A stretch of 64,000 bases of DNA from positions 1-64,000 of the forward strand of contig JAHDCU010000009.1 in assembly GCA_020629715.1 (NCBI GenBank). Direction: 5' to 3'. The position numbers were made by a program, and so were the translations under genes. This document shows positions 10,135 to 23,000 of this stretch, in pieces. The stretch comes from Saprospiraceae bacterium. Its GTDB lineage: Bacteria > Bacteroidota > Bacteroidia > Chitinophagales > Saprospiraceae. Every line of letters starts with the position of its first letter. The stretch's first letter is position 1. The notes below the pieces were generated by a model. That model saw only the letters and a list, made by a program, of their open reading frames with translations. It was not told the DNA's origin and searched no databases.

Positions 10135-13100
10135 ATGCTAGCTAGTGAATTTCGTTTTTTATACAAGATTGTTGTGTCATTATTAACTGTTGTTGCAGTT
10201 CACTATATATCTATTGCTCAAAATAATAGCTATGATTTCGAAATTGAGCCTAGTATATTTGAAGTAGAAGGAGTACTCGCAAGCCAATGGCAAAATCACT
10301 TTTACGATAAAGAAGGTTTTTTATGGTTTGTAAACCCATCAGGATGTATACGTTGTCTCGATTATGAGTGTTATAAGGTATACAATCCCTATCGTTTTAT
10401 GGAGAAGAGAAAGCATCCTTCTTTAGAAGCTAAATTCCACATGAACGATAGTTTACTTCATTACGGTTACAATGAAAACAATCACTACTTCCTGAATATA
10501 CTGGATCGCTCTACTGACAGTATTGTGTATAGAAACCAATTAAGCGATGCATACTGCTCCCCACAATGCGTTTCTTTCAATGGAGATGATACCGTATTGT
10601 TGATAGATACGATTTTGCAAAATGATATAATATATATTGAGTTTATAAATATCAAGAAAGGTAAAGAGAACAAAATCGTTGCTAGAGATTCTCTAGATCA
10701 CCGTATACCGTTCAAGGAATTACCAATAAAGACTGTAGTTGAAGAGGATCAAATTATGCTATTTTATCATAATAGTATTCTAGTTTTTAATTCTCTTGGG
10801 GTCCTTCTTGATGAGCTTAATACTACTTCACCTCTCATATCTGCCCACGGATACTGCTTTGATGTTTATGATGAGAATATTTTTTATGTAGACTTAAATA
10901 ATTTACTCCAATACAATCTAAATTCTAATCTTACGGATACACTTTTTGATCTAAGTCATGACTACAATTCAGTGTATAGAGGTGTTATTATTAATGCATT
11001 TGATGATATAATATTCGGAACAAGTATTGATCGTGATTTCATATATTCTCGAAAAAATCATGCTCTTGAAGAGCTTACTGAATATTTTGATTTACAATTC
11101 GCAGAATATGAAGGGACGTATTCTAAAAAGAGACCTATAAGTGAGATTTCTAAATTGAATGATGATCATTATCTTCTAACTAGAGGTGAAAAGAATTATA
11201 CCTTAAAAATTGAATCCAACTACAAAGCCCAAGAAAAAGCTTTCAAGTTGAATGGTAAAAGTATAAGAGGAATGTGCCTCGACAATCATGACATGCTACT
11301 GATAAGTTATTATTCTAATCTCGGCCTTATTGATCCTTCTGACCCATTGGTTAAAGAAAAAAACTTTTTTTCCGCCGAAGTAAATTATCTAAAACAAACC
11401 AATCCATATCATTTAACTTTATTTGATAATACGCTCATCTCTAGCACATCAATATTGTCCCCTGATCGTGAATCTAGTGTCATACCGGACCAAATCATAA
11501 ATAATCACGCCGCTCATATTGAATTGGATGATACGCTGCATATATATCCTTGGGGTGCGGGTCATGCTTATCATTATGTGAATAAAGATGACGTGTCTGT
11601 TTCCTTCATTGACTCATCATTGCTAAATCAAGAAATTAGTGATGCTATATATGATTCGATAAACTTTGGTTTTTGGGTATTACCTCTTAACCTAGGTCCA
11701 TATCTAATAGATAGAGGTGCAGGAGGTATAGTTTTTAAGCTTGATAGTTTATTAGACATCTCTAAGCAAGAATATTACGATCTAGAATTCCATAATTCTA
11801 GCCTTTATATAGGTACTTACAATGCCATATTAGAAATTAAATTGAAAGATTTATCGACATCACTCCATCATTTTCCAGAAAATTTCGATGTGCAGCCTAG
11901 ATCTGTTTACAGTATTAGCGCAATAGGTACAGATACTCTAGTACTAGGTACTTCTCATGGAATATTTGGGTTTGACACCAATAGTGAGCAATATCTTATA
12001 CATTCAGATTCAGAATATTTCAAAAAATATGAATTCAACAGGGCCTCTAATATACTAGTAGACAGCACTCTATTTTTAGGGTCAACAACGGGATTGCATT
12101 GCATAAATATCAATGATTTGGAGTGGGACCTTATTGAAGAAAAAAGAGATTCTATTTTTTTATTTGGTGCTATATTTCCAAATGATACATTTTATTTTCT
12201 GGATCATACCCCAAATCAACCCTTAACAATACAAACAAAAAATAGCACCTTCGATCTCATCATCGGTGTACCGGATTATCTCAAAAATTATACATATTCT
12301 TGGAAGATTGATAGGAATGATCGTGCATGGAGTACCAAGAAAAAAGAAAATATTTTAGGTATTAAAGATATTCCCTTTGGCAAATCCAAGCTTTTAGTTC
12401 AAGCTAGTTTTGAGGATCTACCTAACTTATCATTGACTAGATCTATCACACTAGAAAGGAAGAAGCCCTTTTATCTTACACTTTGGTTTTTACTCCTTTG
12501 TATAATATTCATTTTTTCTCTAATGATTCTTATTTATAAGTCCATAAGAAATTATGCAGATGAAGTCAACAAAAAGATTGATCGAATAAAAACGATTGAA
12601 CGCTTAGGGCGACATGATTATATTAACTATCTGGAGGGTATAAAGGCAGAATTACAGCACAAGCAGACCTTAGATCCTAAGACTTTTCGAAGTATCATAT
12701 TAAAATTAAATGGAAACATTTTGACCAAAGAGGTAGAGTCTTCGCGTATAGCACTTTCGGCTTTCAATGTATATCCTTTGGTCAGAAAGATTATTGACTT
12801 ATACAACCAGCTTTATCCAAATAAAGTCATCAGCATAAAAGGGAGCAAACATGTGATCATACATAGCAACAAAAATATCGTTGATATGATCTTAGAAAAT
12901 CTGATTAGCAATATTTATAAGCACGGTGACCTTCCTTGCGAAATTTCCATTTCGCAAAACCAAAGAACTATTTCATTATATACAACCCAGATCCTTTCCA
13001 TTGAAAAGATAAATGATATTAACTTGATCTTGGAATATCCAAAACCGCTTCAAAAATCAAAAAGTGGATTAGAGTTATCCTCTCTACTGGCTAAACAAAT

Positions 13101-13164
13101 AAAGCTGGATATCAAGTTTCATCCACACGACCAAAAAGGATATGATATAAGTTTAAAATATTAG
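10135..13164 (+). CDS. Membrane sensor histidine-kinase-like protein with periplasmic beta-propeller and AgrC-type H-box
   Basis: 1009 aa. An N-terminal signal/anchor (about 10-28) precedes a large periplasmic part of propeller-like repeats to about 690. A Y_Y_Y-like beta-sandwich (about 700-770), one membrane helix (about 780-803) and a cytoplasmic kinase region follow. The layout resembles the one-component hybrid sensors common in Bacteroidota. The DHp segment has H827 in RHDYINYL, which resembles the HPK10 (AgrC-like) H-box rather than the usual HE motif. The N-box is visible (ENLISNIYKH, about 921-930), but the DxGxG G1 box is not recognisable and G2 is weak (KSGLELS). ATP binding may therefore be weak or lost. 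It converges on a LytTR regulator with 3 bp between stops, which is probably its partner (inference). Confidence 0.8.
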   Translation: MLASEFRFLYKIVVSLLTVVAVHYISIAQNNSYDFEIEPSIFEVEGVLASQWQNHFYDKEGFLWFVNPSGCIRCLDYECYKVYNPYRFMEKRKHPSLEAKFHMNDSLLHYGYNENNHYFLNILDRSTDSIVYRNQLSDAYCSPQCVSFNGDDTVLLIDTILQNDIIYIEFINIKKGKENKIVARDSLDHRIPFKELPIKTVVEEDQIMLFYHNSILVFNSLGVLLDELNTTSPLISAHGYCFDVYDENIFYVDLNNLLQYNLNSNLTDTLFDLSHDYNSVYRGVIINAFDDIIFGTSIDRDFIYSRKNHALEELTEYFDLQFAEYEGTYSKKRPISEISKLNDDHYLLTRGEKNYTLKIESNYKAQEKAFKLNGKSIRGMCLDNHDMLLISYYSNLGLIDPSDPLVKEKNFFSAEVNYLKQTNPYHLTLFDNTLISSTSILSPDRESSVIPDQIINNHAAHIELDDTLHIYPWGAGHAYHYVNKDDVSVSFIDSSLLNQEISDAIYDSINFGFWVLPLNLGPYLIDRGAGGIVFKLDSLLDISKQEYYDLEFHNSSLYIGTYNAILEIKLKDLSTSLHHFPENFDVQPRSVYSISAIGTDTLVLGTSHGIFGFDTNSEQYLIHSDSEYFKKYEFNRASNILVDSTLFLGSTTGLHCININDLEWDLIEEKRDSIFLFGAIFPNDTFYFLDHTPNQPLTIQTKNSTFDLIIGVPDYLKNYTYSWKIDRNDRAWSTKKKENILGIKDIPFGKSKLLVQASFEDLPNLSLTRSITLERKKPFYLTLWFLLLCIIFIFSLMILIYKSIRNYADEVNKKIDRIKTIERLGRHDYINYLEGIKAELQHKQTLDPKTFRSIILKLNGNILTKEVESSRIALSAFNVYPLVRKIIDLYNQLYPNKVISIKGSKHVIIHSNKNIVDMILENLISNIYKHGDLPCEISISQNQRTISLYTTQILSIEKINDINLILEYPKPLQKSKSGLELSSLLAKQIKLDIKFHPHDQKGYDISLKY

Positions 13165-13167
13165 AAT

Positions 13168-13896
13168 CTAAACTGTTGAGTTTATTCCAAAATATTGATA
13201 AAAGTCTTTCTGATAATGCCTGCCTAATGGTAGAGTATGTTCTTCTAAATAAACTTTTTTATTAGCATAATCCAGTTTTATAAAGTAGTCTGAGTTGATG
13301 GCATACTTTGCATGTATTCTTAAAAAACCAGGTCCAAAACTATCTAATAAGGATTTTAAGGATTGTCTATATACATATTTTTGATCCTTGGTATATAGCG
13401 ATAAATACTTACCATCAACCTCCACATAATGTATATCTTCTACTCTAAGATTTAAATAATATTTTCCATGTTTTATGATTATGGACTCCTGTATTGATTG
13501 TTTTTCTAAATCTTCTACGTAAAGTTCTTCTTTTACATCTAACAGTATTTTCTCTACAATATGAGCATTAATACCTCTTGGTATATAAGAATGAATGTCA
13601 TATTCGTACAGTGTATTATATATCGTCTGATTAAAATGACTAGAATATACAACGGTATGATTGAGTAGATCAAAGTCATGCAGGTAATTTAATACTTCAA
13701 CTGTTTCTATCTGGCCTTCTCTAAAAAAGTCTAAAAAAATGAAATCGTAATCGTTGTGTAGCACTGCCAGATTAGAGGTATTGAGATTGTCTAAAAAAGT
13801 AATTTCGGTAAGTAGATCGATAGACGAAATTTTATTGATCAGGACTTTTGCCAAATCAGGTTGATCATCAACAACTAAAATTCTTTTTGCGCTCAT
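13168..13896 (-). CDS. LytTR-family response regulator
   Basis: 242 aa from the ATG at 13896. The receiver domain (about 4-125) has the acidic pair D10-D11 (VVDDQ), phospho-acceptor D56 (FIFLD) and S85/S86 at the Thr/Ser switch. The conserved Lys-Pro is replaced by Ile-Pro at about 104-105. A LytTR DNA-binding domain fills about 138-238 (VEDIHYVEVDGKY, LRIHAKYAIN). LytTR proteins bind direct repeats upstream of their targets. A longer frame begins with TTG at 13932, but that codon lies in the terminator of the gene to the right, so the ATG is preferred. The gene is tail-to-tail with the kinase at 10135-13164 rather than in one operon with it. Confidence 0.88.
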   Translation of the reverse strand: MSAKRILVVDDQPDLAKVLINKISSIDLLTEITFLDNLNTSNLAVLHNDYDFIFLDFFREGQIETVEVLNYLHDFDLLNHTVVYSSHFNQTIYNTLYEYDIHSYIPRGINAHIVEKILLDVKEELYVEDLEKQSIQESIIIKHGKYYLNLRVEDIHYVEVDGKYLSLYTKDQKYVYRQSLKSLLDSFGPGFLRIHAKYAINSDYFIKLDYANKKVYLEEHTLPLGRHYQKDFYQYFGINSTV

Positions 13897-13927
13897 GTCA
13901 CGATATTTTGTATTTTTTTCTAAATAA

Positions 13928-13960
13928 AACAAGAGGCTCTCAAAAGAGAGCCCCTTGTTT
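13928..13960 (-). terminator. Rho-independent terminator of the second giant gene
   Basis: Read leftward, a stem GGCTCTC/GAGAGCC with a TTTT loop, extended by CAAG/CTTG pairs, is followed by a T-rich run (TTTTATTT). It sits about 90 bp beyond the stop of the gene at 14051-25975. It also separates that gene from the response regulator, whose start lies just downstream. Confidence 0.85.
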
Positions 13961-14050
13961 CAAGAATAATTTTTGAAAAACATCACTGGTATTTTACTGA
14001 CCTTATGAAAACCTAAAAAGAATCAGGTATTCACCTCAGTCGAATATCTT

Positions 14051-17000
14051 TTAGTTCTTCAGCACTATCAATCGCTTGTTAGTTACTTTAGTACCAATAT
14101 TGACTTTCACAGTATATACACCGTTTACAAGATAGCTGATATCCACTTGATTATTGTGGAATCCTGCACTTAATTCTTTATCCAGTACATCTGCTCTCAC
14201 TAACTTTCCTTCCGCATCCCAGATGCTTACTCGGATCGTACTTGTTCTACTTAGCGTCACATCGATATTCACCATATCTACCGTTGGGTTCGGATATAGC
14301 TCAATCTTATCGTCACCTACTCTAACCACATTCACACTTACTACTTCACTGTAGTCATACTTGCCATCTACATCTACTTGCTTCACGCGGTAGTAGTAGA
14401 CACCATCTTCTGCTATATCGTAGTCGTCACTGCTGTAGTCATTCACGTCACTTGTCGTACCGTTTGCCGCTACTTTACCCACTTGTACATAATCTTGCTC
14501 TGTCTCATATCTGCGCTCTACTGCATAGTGGCTTGCATTCTGCTCGCTTGCTGTACTCCACTTCACTCGGTTGTACTCGCCCATATGCTCTGCTTCGATA
14601 CTCAACCACTCTACTGGTAATACGCTGCTCACCTTGAAGCCTACATCTACCGTTGGTATATCATCACCTGGCATCAGACTATACATACTCGTCGTATTCG
14701 CTCCATAGCTGCCATCTACATCACTATCCATGGATTCATCATTTCCTACATTCGCTATCGTCGCTGACATTCCTGATGGTGGTGTGAAGTGGAGATAGTA
14801 ATCATCTTTTGCTAAGTAATCTAACTTGTAGTTACCATTTGCATCTGTTACACTTTCTGCTACTTTAACACCTGCCATATCGTAGGCTTTAACCACTACT
14901 CCACTGATCGGTGCTTCTCCAGTATCTTGGATACCATTTTCATTCGCATCATTCCATACGCGATCTCCTAGCTCTGCCATCGGATAGTAGCCATGGCCTA
15001 GATCACACTTCTCTTGTCCACTCAATACCGTGAAGCTATCTGTCGTGCCTATTCCATTAGCATTCGTAACATCACTGTCATTCTCTTCATTGCCGCCTAC
15101 ATTCGCTACCGCTGGTACTAGACCATATGGTGGTAATACTACCTCTACATAATAAGTGCCTGGAGGTGCACAGAACTTATAGTAACCGTCATCTGATGGT
15201 GTACCTGGCTTATGACCTGTATATGTCGTCTCATAGATACTATATGTACCATCTGCATTCTCTCTCCATAGATTCACCACAAGTCCATTGATACCATTCT
15301 CATTACTATCCCATACATCATCTTCATCAACATCATACCACACTAGATCTCCAATCGGTACACAGATATAGTATCCTGCATCCCAGTCCGGATCATGCTC
15401 ACCTGGATCTAATGTTGTTACCTGTGTAGTTCCTGGTCCATTACTTCCATCTACATCACTATCCGTAGCATCATTGATTCCTTGATTCGGGAATGTAAGG
15501 TCAAATCCTTCTGGATCTATAAACTCTAGGTAATAATCACCAGGATATAGATTATCAAACAGATAGTATCCTGTTGGATCTGTTGTCGTCGTACCTTGGA
15601 AATTTCCATCACCGTCGTATAGGTTGACTGTTACACCTCCAATACCTGGCTCACCTGCCTCTTGAACTCCGTCGCCATCTAAATCATGCCATACATAATC
15701 TCCAATACTTGCTAAGATCAGTAGTCCAGCATCATAAGTACTGTCAAACTCTCCGCCTTCTACATTGACACAAGGTCCAAGTCCTGTAAGATCCACATCG
15801 CTATCTGCTTCGTCATCTCCTCCTACATCTTGATAGGTAAAGTCACAGCCTTCTGGTAACCCACTGATATCAAACTGTACTTGATAATCACCTGGTAAGA
15901 GGTTGTTGAAGAAGTAGAATCCTTCATTATCTGTTACCTGCGTTCGCAATACATTACCATCGCAATCTAATAGGGTTACTAATACATTCGCTACACCTGG
16001 CTCGTTGATATCTTGGATACCATCTCCATCAAGATCTTTCCAAACGGTATCTCCAAGACCTCCAGTTACTAATATATCAGCAGCATCATTGTCATCCTCA
16101 TCGTCATCTCCTTCTCCAAATGGATCATCTACATGCTCGTCTATAACATTATCGTTATCATCTTCCTCATCAAAAATTGGATCATCGTCATCACCATCTA
16201 CTAGATCGTTGTCATTATCCGGATCTTGATCAGGAGTGCTATCGCCATCCACAGGATCGGTATTATTCGGATCCGTATCATTATCAGCACCACTGATTTC
16301 TGTTTCGTTATACCAACTATTGATGTCAGCACCATCTGGTACGAATACTTCTAAGTTGAGTAATAATCTTACACTATCACCTGGTGCTACAGGACCGTCA
16401 ATCGTATAGGTCAATAAATCAGGGTCTGTACTTGTCAGTGCCCAACCTGGGTTAGCTGCCGCATCAAAGATGTAACCTTCATTCAAGTAATCAGTCACTT
16501 CTATGCTATATGCATCTACGTTACCTTGATTGAATACATCGATGATATACTCAGCAATCTCACCCGGCTGGTAAGGTCCTTTGTTTTCAATGAACTTACG
16601 TATCGCAAGGTCAAATACCTCTACAGTCTCTGGATCATGATCATCTTCATCTGGTCCGAAAGTACAGCAAGCATTAGCAGTAACATCTCTCAAAAATCCA
16701 TCACGAATATCAATATTTGTTATTTCACCACCTAATATGGTAATATTCATAAAAATCTGCTCTGTTGGTACAGGAGATGACAGTTGTTCATATACAAGTG
16801 TATACCCAAGAGCGTCTAACTCTGCAACTAATATATCCATTTCAGCAGGTAATCCCGCGTCAAATGGATAGCTTAGAGATAACAACTGATTATCAATTTC
16901 AAATCCTATTATATCATTTGACTGCGTACCATCAGGATATATTGCAATACCATCTGTAAGCTCTATTGTGGCTACTGTTTCACAACAATCGGGATTTCCT

Positions 17001-20000
17001 GAACCATCTGTTTCATCATCATTGGGAGTATCTGGTTGACCACCCGGATCATTTTCTGGATCATCATCCTCATCACTATCTATATCATCTGCTGGTTCAT
17101 CTGGATCATTACTTTCACTATCACTGATTTCTGTGATATTAGTCCAAGCATTAGCCTCATCTTCATAACATTCCTGGATTTGAAGTCTAATACTTCTTAC
17201 CATGCTACTACCTGGTGCTAGTGGTCCAGCAATCGTAATTGTTGCATTACCCGTTGCTTGATCATAAGACCATCCTGCCGCATCATTGCTAGGATCATAT
17301 CTAAATCCACATGGAATGTAGTCAGTAACCTCAATATTTACAGCTTCTATACTACCTTGATTAAATACTGTTACGTCGAAGTCAACAAAATCTCCATATC
17401 TAAATGGTGCAGTTGCGTCTGTAGTCTTAATCTGCGCAAGGTCATAAATTTCTGGACCTGCTGGATCATGATCATCTTCTTCTCCACCAAGATCTGTACT
17501 ATCTAAGTCATCGTCTGCATCATCACCAGGCTCCACATCGTTTTCACCTGGACCATCAGAACCAGGATCACTATCCGCGTCTGTCACATCATTACCGTCT
17601 TCGTCGGTAGCATCAGTAATCTCTGCATAATTGATCCAGTCCTTTTCTCCTCCAGATGTCTGTACTAAAGTCGCAAACATGGCAAACTCTGTACAAGTAT
17701 CCTCAGCTAATGTACCAGGTACAGTATAAGTAGGATCATCTGCTGAACCGCCCCATCCTGGGTTATTTGCAAAGTCAAATGTATATCCAACTGGTAAGTA
17801 ATCTTCTACTACTATGTTAGCAGCTGTCACATTACCTTGGTTACATACTGTAATCTTAAACTCTATCAAGTCTCCATATGCATATGGTGCATGAGTGATC
17901 AATTCTTTCTTAAGTGCTAGGTCAAATACCTGAATCTCTTCTGGATCATGATCATCTTCATCAGGCAATACAGGATCGTTAGGATCACCAGTAATCTCAT
18001 TATCCGAAGGATCATCATCATTTGTAGGATCATCGTCTTCATCACTATCTATATCATCTGCTGGCTCGTCTGGATCTTCACTTTCACTATCAGAAATCTC
18101 TGTAAAATTGGTGAACGTAAGCTCATCCATATCAAGACATTGCTGAACTTTCAATGTGATATCTACAGTCTGACTTGCACCTGGTACTAATGTCCCTGGA
18201 AGTATTAATGTTGCGTTACCTGTTGCAGCATCGTAGCTCCAACCGTTGGCATCATTTGATGCATTGTAAGCAAATCCACATGGAATGAAATCAGTCACTG
18301 TTATGCCACTGGCTTCGATACTACCTTGGTTAAAGACCTCTATAGTAAAGATTACGTCATCTCCATATCTGAAAGGTCCAGCATCAGCGGTAGTTTTACG
18401 TTGAGCAAGATCATAGATTTCTATACCTGCTGGATCATGATCATCTTCCTCTCCACCTTTATCGGTAGAGTCCATATCATTATCCTCATCGTCACCTGGT
18501 TCTACAGCGTTTTCATCATCGCCGTTAGATCCTGGATTACTATCAGCATCCGTTACTGGATTTCCATCTTCATCTGTTGCCTCTGTGATCTCTGCATAAT
18601 TAAACCAGTCTTTCTCACCACCTGTTGTCATTTCTATAGTCATGAATACTGGGAAGTCAGTACAAGTATCTTCTATTAAAACACCTGGTATCGCATATGT
18701 AGGCTCAGCAGCGGTTCCTCCCCATCCTGGGTTGTTTGCAAAATCAAAGCTGTATCCTGCGGGTAAGTAATCACTCACTACTATGTTAGCAGCATTGACA
18801 TTACCTTGATTACATACAGTAATATTGAACTCGAGTAGATCACCATATTGATAAGGTCCAGCAGTAACTAGCTCTTTTCTTAAAGCTAAATCAAACACCT
18901 CAACTCTTTCTGGATCATGGTCATCCTCATCTGTAATACCGTCCATATTGCCGTCTTCACTATCATCACCTACGTGATCATCTTCTGGTGAATCTGGAGT
19001 ACCACCTTCATCATCTGTAGGATTAGTATCTTCATCACTATCTATATCTTCTGCTGGCTCGTCTGGATCATTAGACTCACTATTGCTTATCTCAGTTACG
19101 TTAGTAAAGCTTGATACATCCATATCTAAGCATTGTTGTACCGTCAATACGATATCTATAGTTGTACTTGCTTCTGGCACAAGATTACCAGGTATAGTAA
19201 CCGTTGCATTTCCTGTAGTAGCATCAAAAGACCATCCATTAGCATCATTACCTGAGTTATAAGCAAATCCACATGGAATATAGTCAGTTATTTCGATGCT
19301 ACTCGCCTCTATACTACCTTGGTTGTATACTGTAATCGTAAATACAATGTCATCACCATATTCAAATGGTCCATTGTCAATGGTAGTTTTAGTCTGTGCA
19401 AGGTCATAGATTTCTATTCCTGCAGGATCGTGATCATCCTCTTCACCACCTGGATCTTGACTATCGATATCATCATCGTCATCATCTCCTGGTTCAACAT
19501 CTCTTTCATCATCACCATCACTACCTGGGTTACTGTCTATGTCATCATCAGTCCTATCTTCACCGTCTTCATTTTCCGCAGCTGTGACTTCAGCGTAATT
19601 AAACCAATCTACTTCTCCACCATCTGTCTGTATGATCTGAAGAGTAATACTTACTGTAGTACTTCCAGCAACAGGAATAAGATCTGTAATTGTCGTAGAT
19701 ACATTTGGATACGTACCTGACCAAGCAGGATTTAGTGCTGCGTCATATGCATATCCTTCAGGGATATAATCTGTAACTACAACATTTTGAGCTCCGATAT
19801 TACCTTGATTAAATACTTCTATATCAAAAGTAATCATGTCATAGTAGCTATATGGACCTGGAGTGGCATCTGAGATTGTTTTTCTCAATGCTAGATCAAA
19901 TATTTCTACTCTTTCTGGATCATGATCATCTTCATCAGTAGCAAGGTCATTAGATCCTATACTTCCTGATCCATCACCATCGATCCAATCATCTGTATCT

Positions 20001-23000
20001 GTCCATGGCTGACCACCTGGGTCATCAAAATTGGTTGCATCAGGATCACTATCGATATCTGGAATATCTTGATTGAAATCATTGAAATCATCGTCATAGT
20101 GAGATATCTCAGCATAATTAGTCCAATTGAACAATACATCACCATCACAGTATACTACCTCCAATTGAATCTCAATGGTTGCTACATCATTCGGATATAG
20201 GATAGTCTCGTCATATATAAACTCTGCAATTCTAGTTGCCGAATTATACGTCCATCCTGGGTTAGAACCAGGAGTAGATACGAATTCAAATCCACATGGG
20301 ATATAATCTACGACTGTAAACTCAGTAGCTAAGATTGTACCTTGATTGGTAACTTCTATATCAAACGTTCTGATCTCACCATATGCACTTGCAGGATCAT
20401 CACTTTGGTCTTTTTTAGCTAGAGCTAAATCCAATTCAATTACAGGATTGATCTCCGCTGGATCATGATCATCTTCATCGTTGTTAGTATTATCGACTAC
20501 GTTGTCACCGCCAAATGTGTCATCTCCTTGATTAGAGTTAGGAGTACTATCCTCATCTTCAGGGAAGCCATCAGTAGGATCATCATTGTCATCTGCTGCT
20601 GATATTTCAGCCCAGTTTACGATAGACTCTCCTCTCCACATTTCATCAATAGTAAATGTGATCGTTCTTGTGGTCTGATCTCCAGCTGCTAAGAACGGAT
20701 GTACTGTGTTGAGCTGTGCTATAGTTACATTTTGAGTGTTGTTCCATTGAGGGTCATTCAAAGTAAGACCATCAGGTATATAATCACTCACTTGTACATT
20801 GTATGCATCAAGCGTACCTTGATTGATTACAGTAATTAAGAAGGTCACATCGTCACCCGGACTTAATACACCGTCACCACTCAGGTCATTATAACTATCA
20901 TATATTTTGAATAATGCAAGATCAAATACTTGTCCTATCATAATCATGGCAGGATCGTAATCATCTACATCATCATCATTATCTTCTGTACCAGGAGTAC
21001 CTGGGAATTCATCGTCGGTATCATTATCTGTATCTAACTCTGAACCGTCATCTTGAGTACCATGTACTACGTCAAGTGGATTATCATCATCTGGTTGACC
21101 CAATGCATTGGTTGCATCTGTAATCTCTGCATTGTTCACAGCCATCATCCCCATAAATGTAGGATCAACTTGAAGAACAATTTCTAGATCAACATCAGCT
21201 CCCATTGGTAGACTAGCTACTGTAGCCGTTGGAGTTAACGGACCACCTGAGAAGTCTGTATTATCAGCAGCATTAAATAACATACCCGTAGGTACATAAT
21301 CTGTTACGACAACATTAGTTGCATCCAGATTACCTTGGTTATAAACTGTTACGGTAAAGGTTACATTTTCTCCTTGATCGATCATGCCATTCATGTCAGT
21401 ATCATCCCAAGAAGAGAATACTTTCTGAAGTGCAAGGTCAAATGATTGAGTAATATTGATCAAAGCTGGATCGTGGTCATCTTCATCACCACCCATCGTA
21501 CCATCTTCATCCGTGACACCGTCATCATCTAAGTCATCTGTTTCACCAGGACTATTAAATTGATCGTCATCCGGAGTACTATCGATATCTGTAGGGAAAC
21601 CATCCGTAGGATCATTATTATCATCCGCCTGATTGATCTCAGCCCAGTTGATAATCTCCGTACCCATAAAAGTAGGATCTACCATGAATGTTATATTGAC
21701 ACTCTCCATCTCTCCTCTTGCGATGTATACAATATCGTTGTTGAGATATGCAACACCTGGGCTAGACTCCGTCCAGTCTGTATCATTTAAGGTTAACCCT
21801 GCTGGAATGTAATCCACAATATTGACATTGTAGGCATCTAATGTACCTTGGTTTGTTACCTCTAGAGTAAAGGTTACATCAGATCCTGGAATGATAGGCG
21901 TTGTAGAACTACTATTAAATATTTTTTCTAAAGCCAAGTCAAATATCTGAGTCACTGGTATGAATGCAGGATCATAATCATCTACATCATCCGGATTATC
22001 AGCCGTTCCTGGAGTACCAGGAGCTTCATCATCTACATCATTATCTGTATCTAGCTCAGAAGAATCATCAGATGATCCATCCTCGTTGGCTAGATCATCA
22101 TCTTGATCTACAAGTCCAAGGCTATTCTGTGCAGAAACGATCTCCACATTATTGACTAAAGACTCTCCCATGAAATCATCGTCAATTCTGATTGTGATTT
22201 CCAAAGTAGTTGAAGTACCCGCAGCAAGCGTTGCGATATTAGCCAAGTATTCTGCTCCTTGTAAGCTAAAGTCTGGGCTTGACTCAAATGAGGTACCTGT
22301 AGGTAAGTAGTCTTCTATTATTATATCTGTTGCATCAATAGTTCCCTGGTTATAAACCGTAATATCAAAAGTTACTAAGCTATTTGGGAAATAAGGTGCT
22401 GGTGTAGCTGCGGCATCAATGACTTTATCGATGGCTAAGTCAAATACTTGTCCTACAGGTACTTCCGCTGGATCTTGATCATCTCCGCCTGTAGTATCTG
22501 CTACATCGTTATCATTTGCTGTATCATTTGGTGTTCCGTTATCGCCCGGAGTACTGTCTACATCCGTTGGTGGCGTATTCGTAGCATCCATATCATCATC
22601 CGCTGATGTAATCTCTGCATCGTTGATCAAACTACTTCCCATGAAATCAACATCAATCGTCGCCTCTACTTCAAAACTATAACTTGTACCTGCTGCTACT
22701 GTTGCTACCGTAAAGTCATTCGGTGCATTCTCTACTACACCACTCTGACCTGCTACTAAAGTAACATCACTCAAACCTACTGGGCTGTAGTCCGCTACAT
22801 CTATTGTAAAGGCATCTAAGGTTCCTTGGTTTACTACCGTGATCGTAAACTGTACCGTGCTGCCTCCCATGAATGGTGCTGGCGTCGCTGTCATATTCAC
22901 TACCTTAGTTAAGGCTAAGTCAAAGGTCTGTACCACTGGTATCGTCTCTGGATCCTGGTCATCACCGCCTGTCGTATCTGTAATATCGTCATTATTCGGA

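Noticed and set aside
13897-13932. TTG start extending the response regulator by 12 codons
   Set aside because: The codon lies in the T-run of the upstream gene's terminator and the extra residues are not part of the receiver fold.
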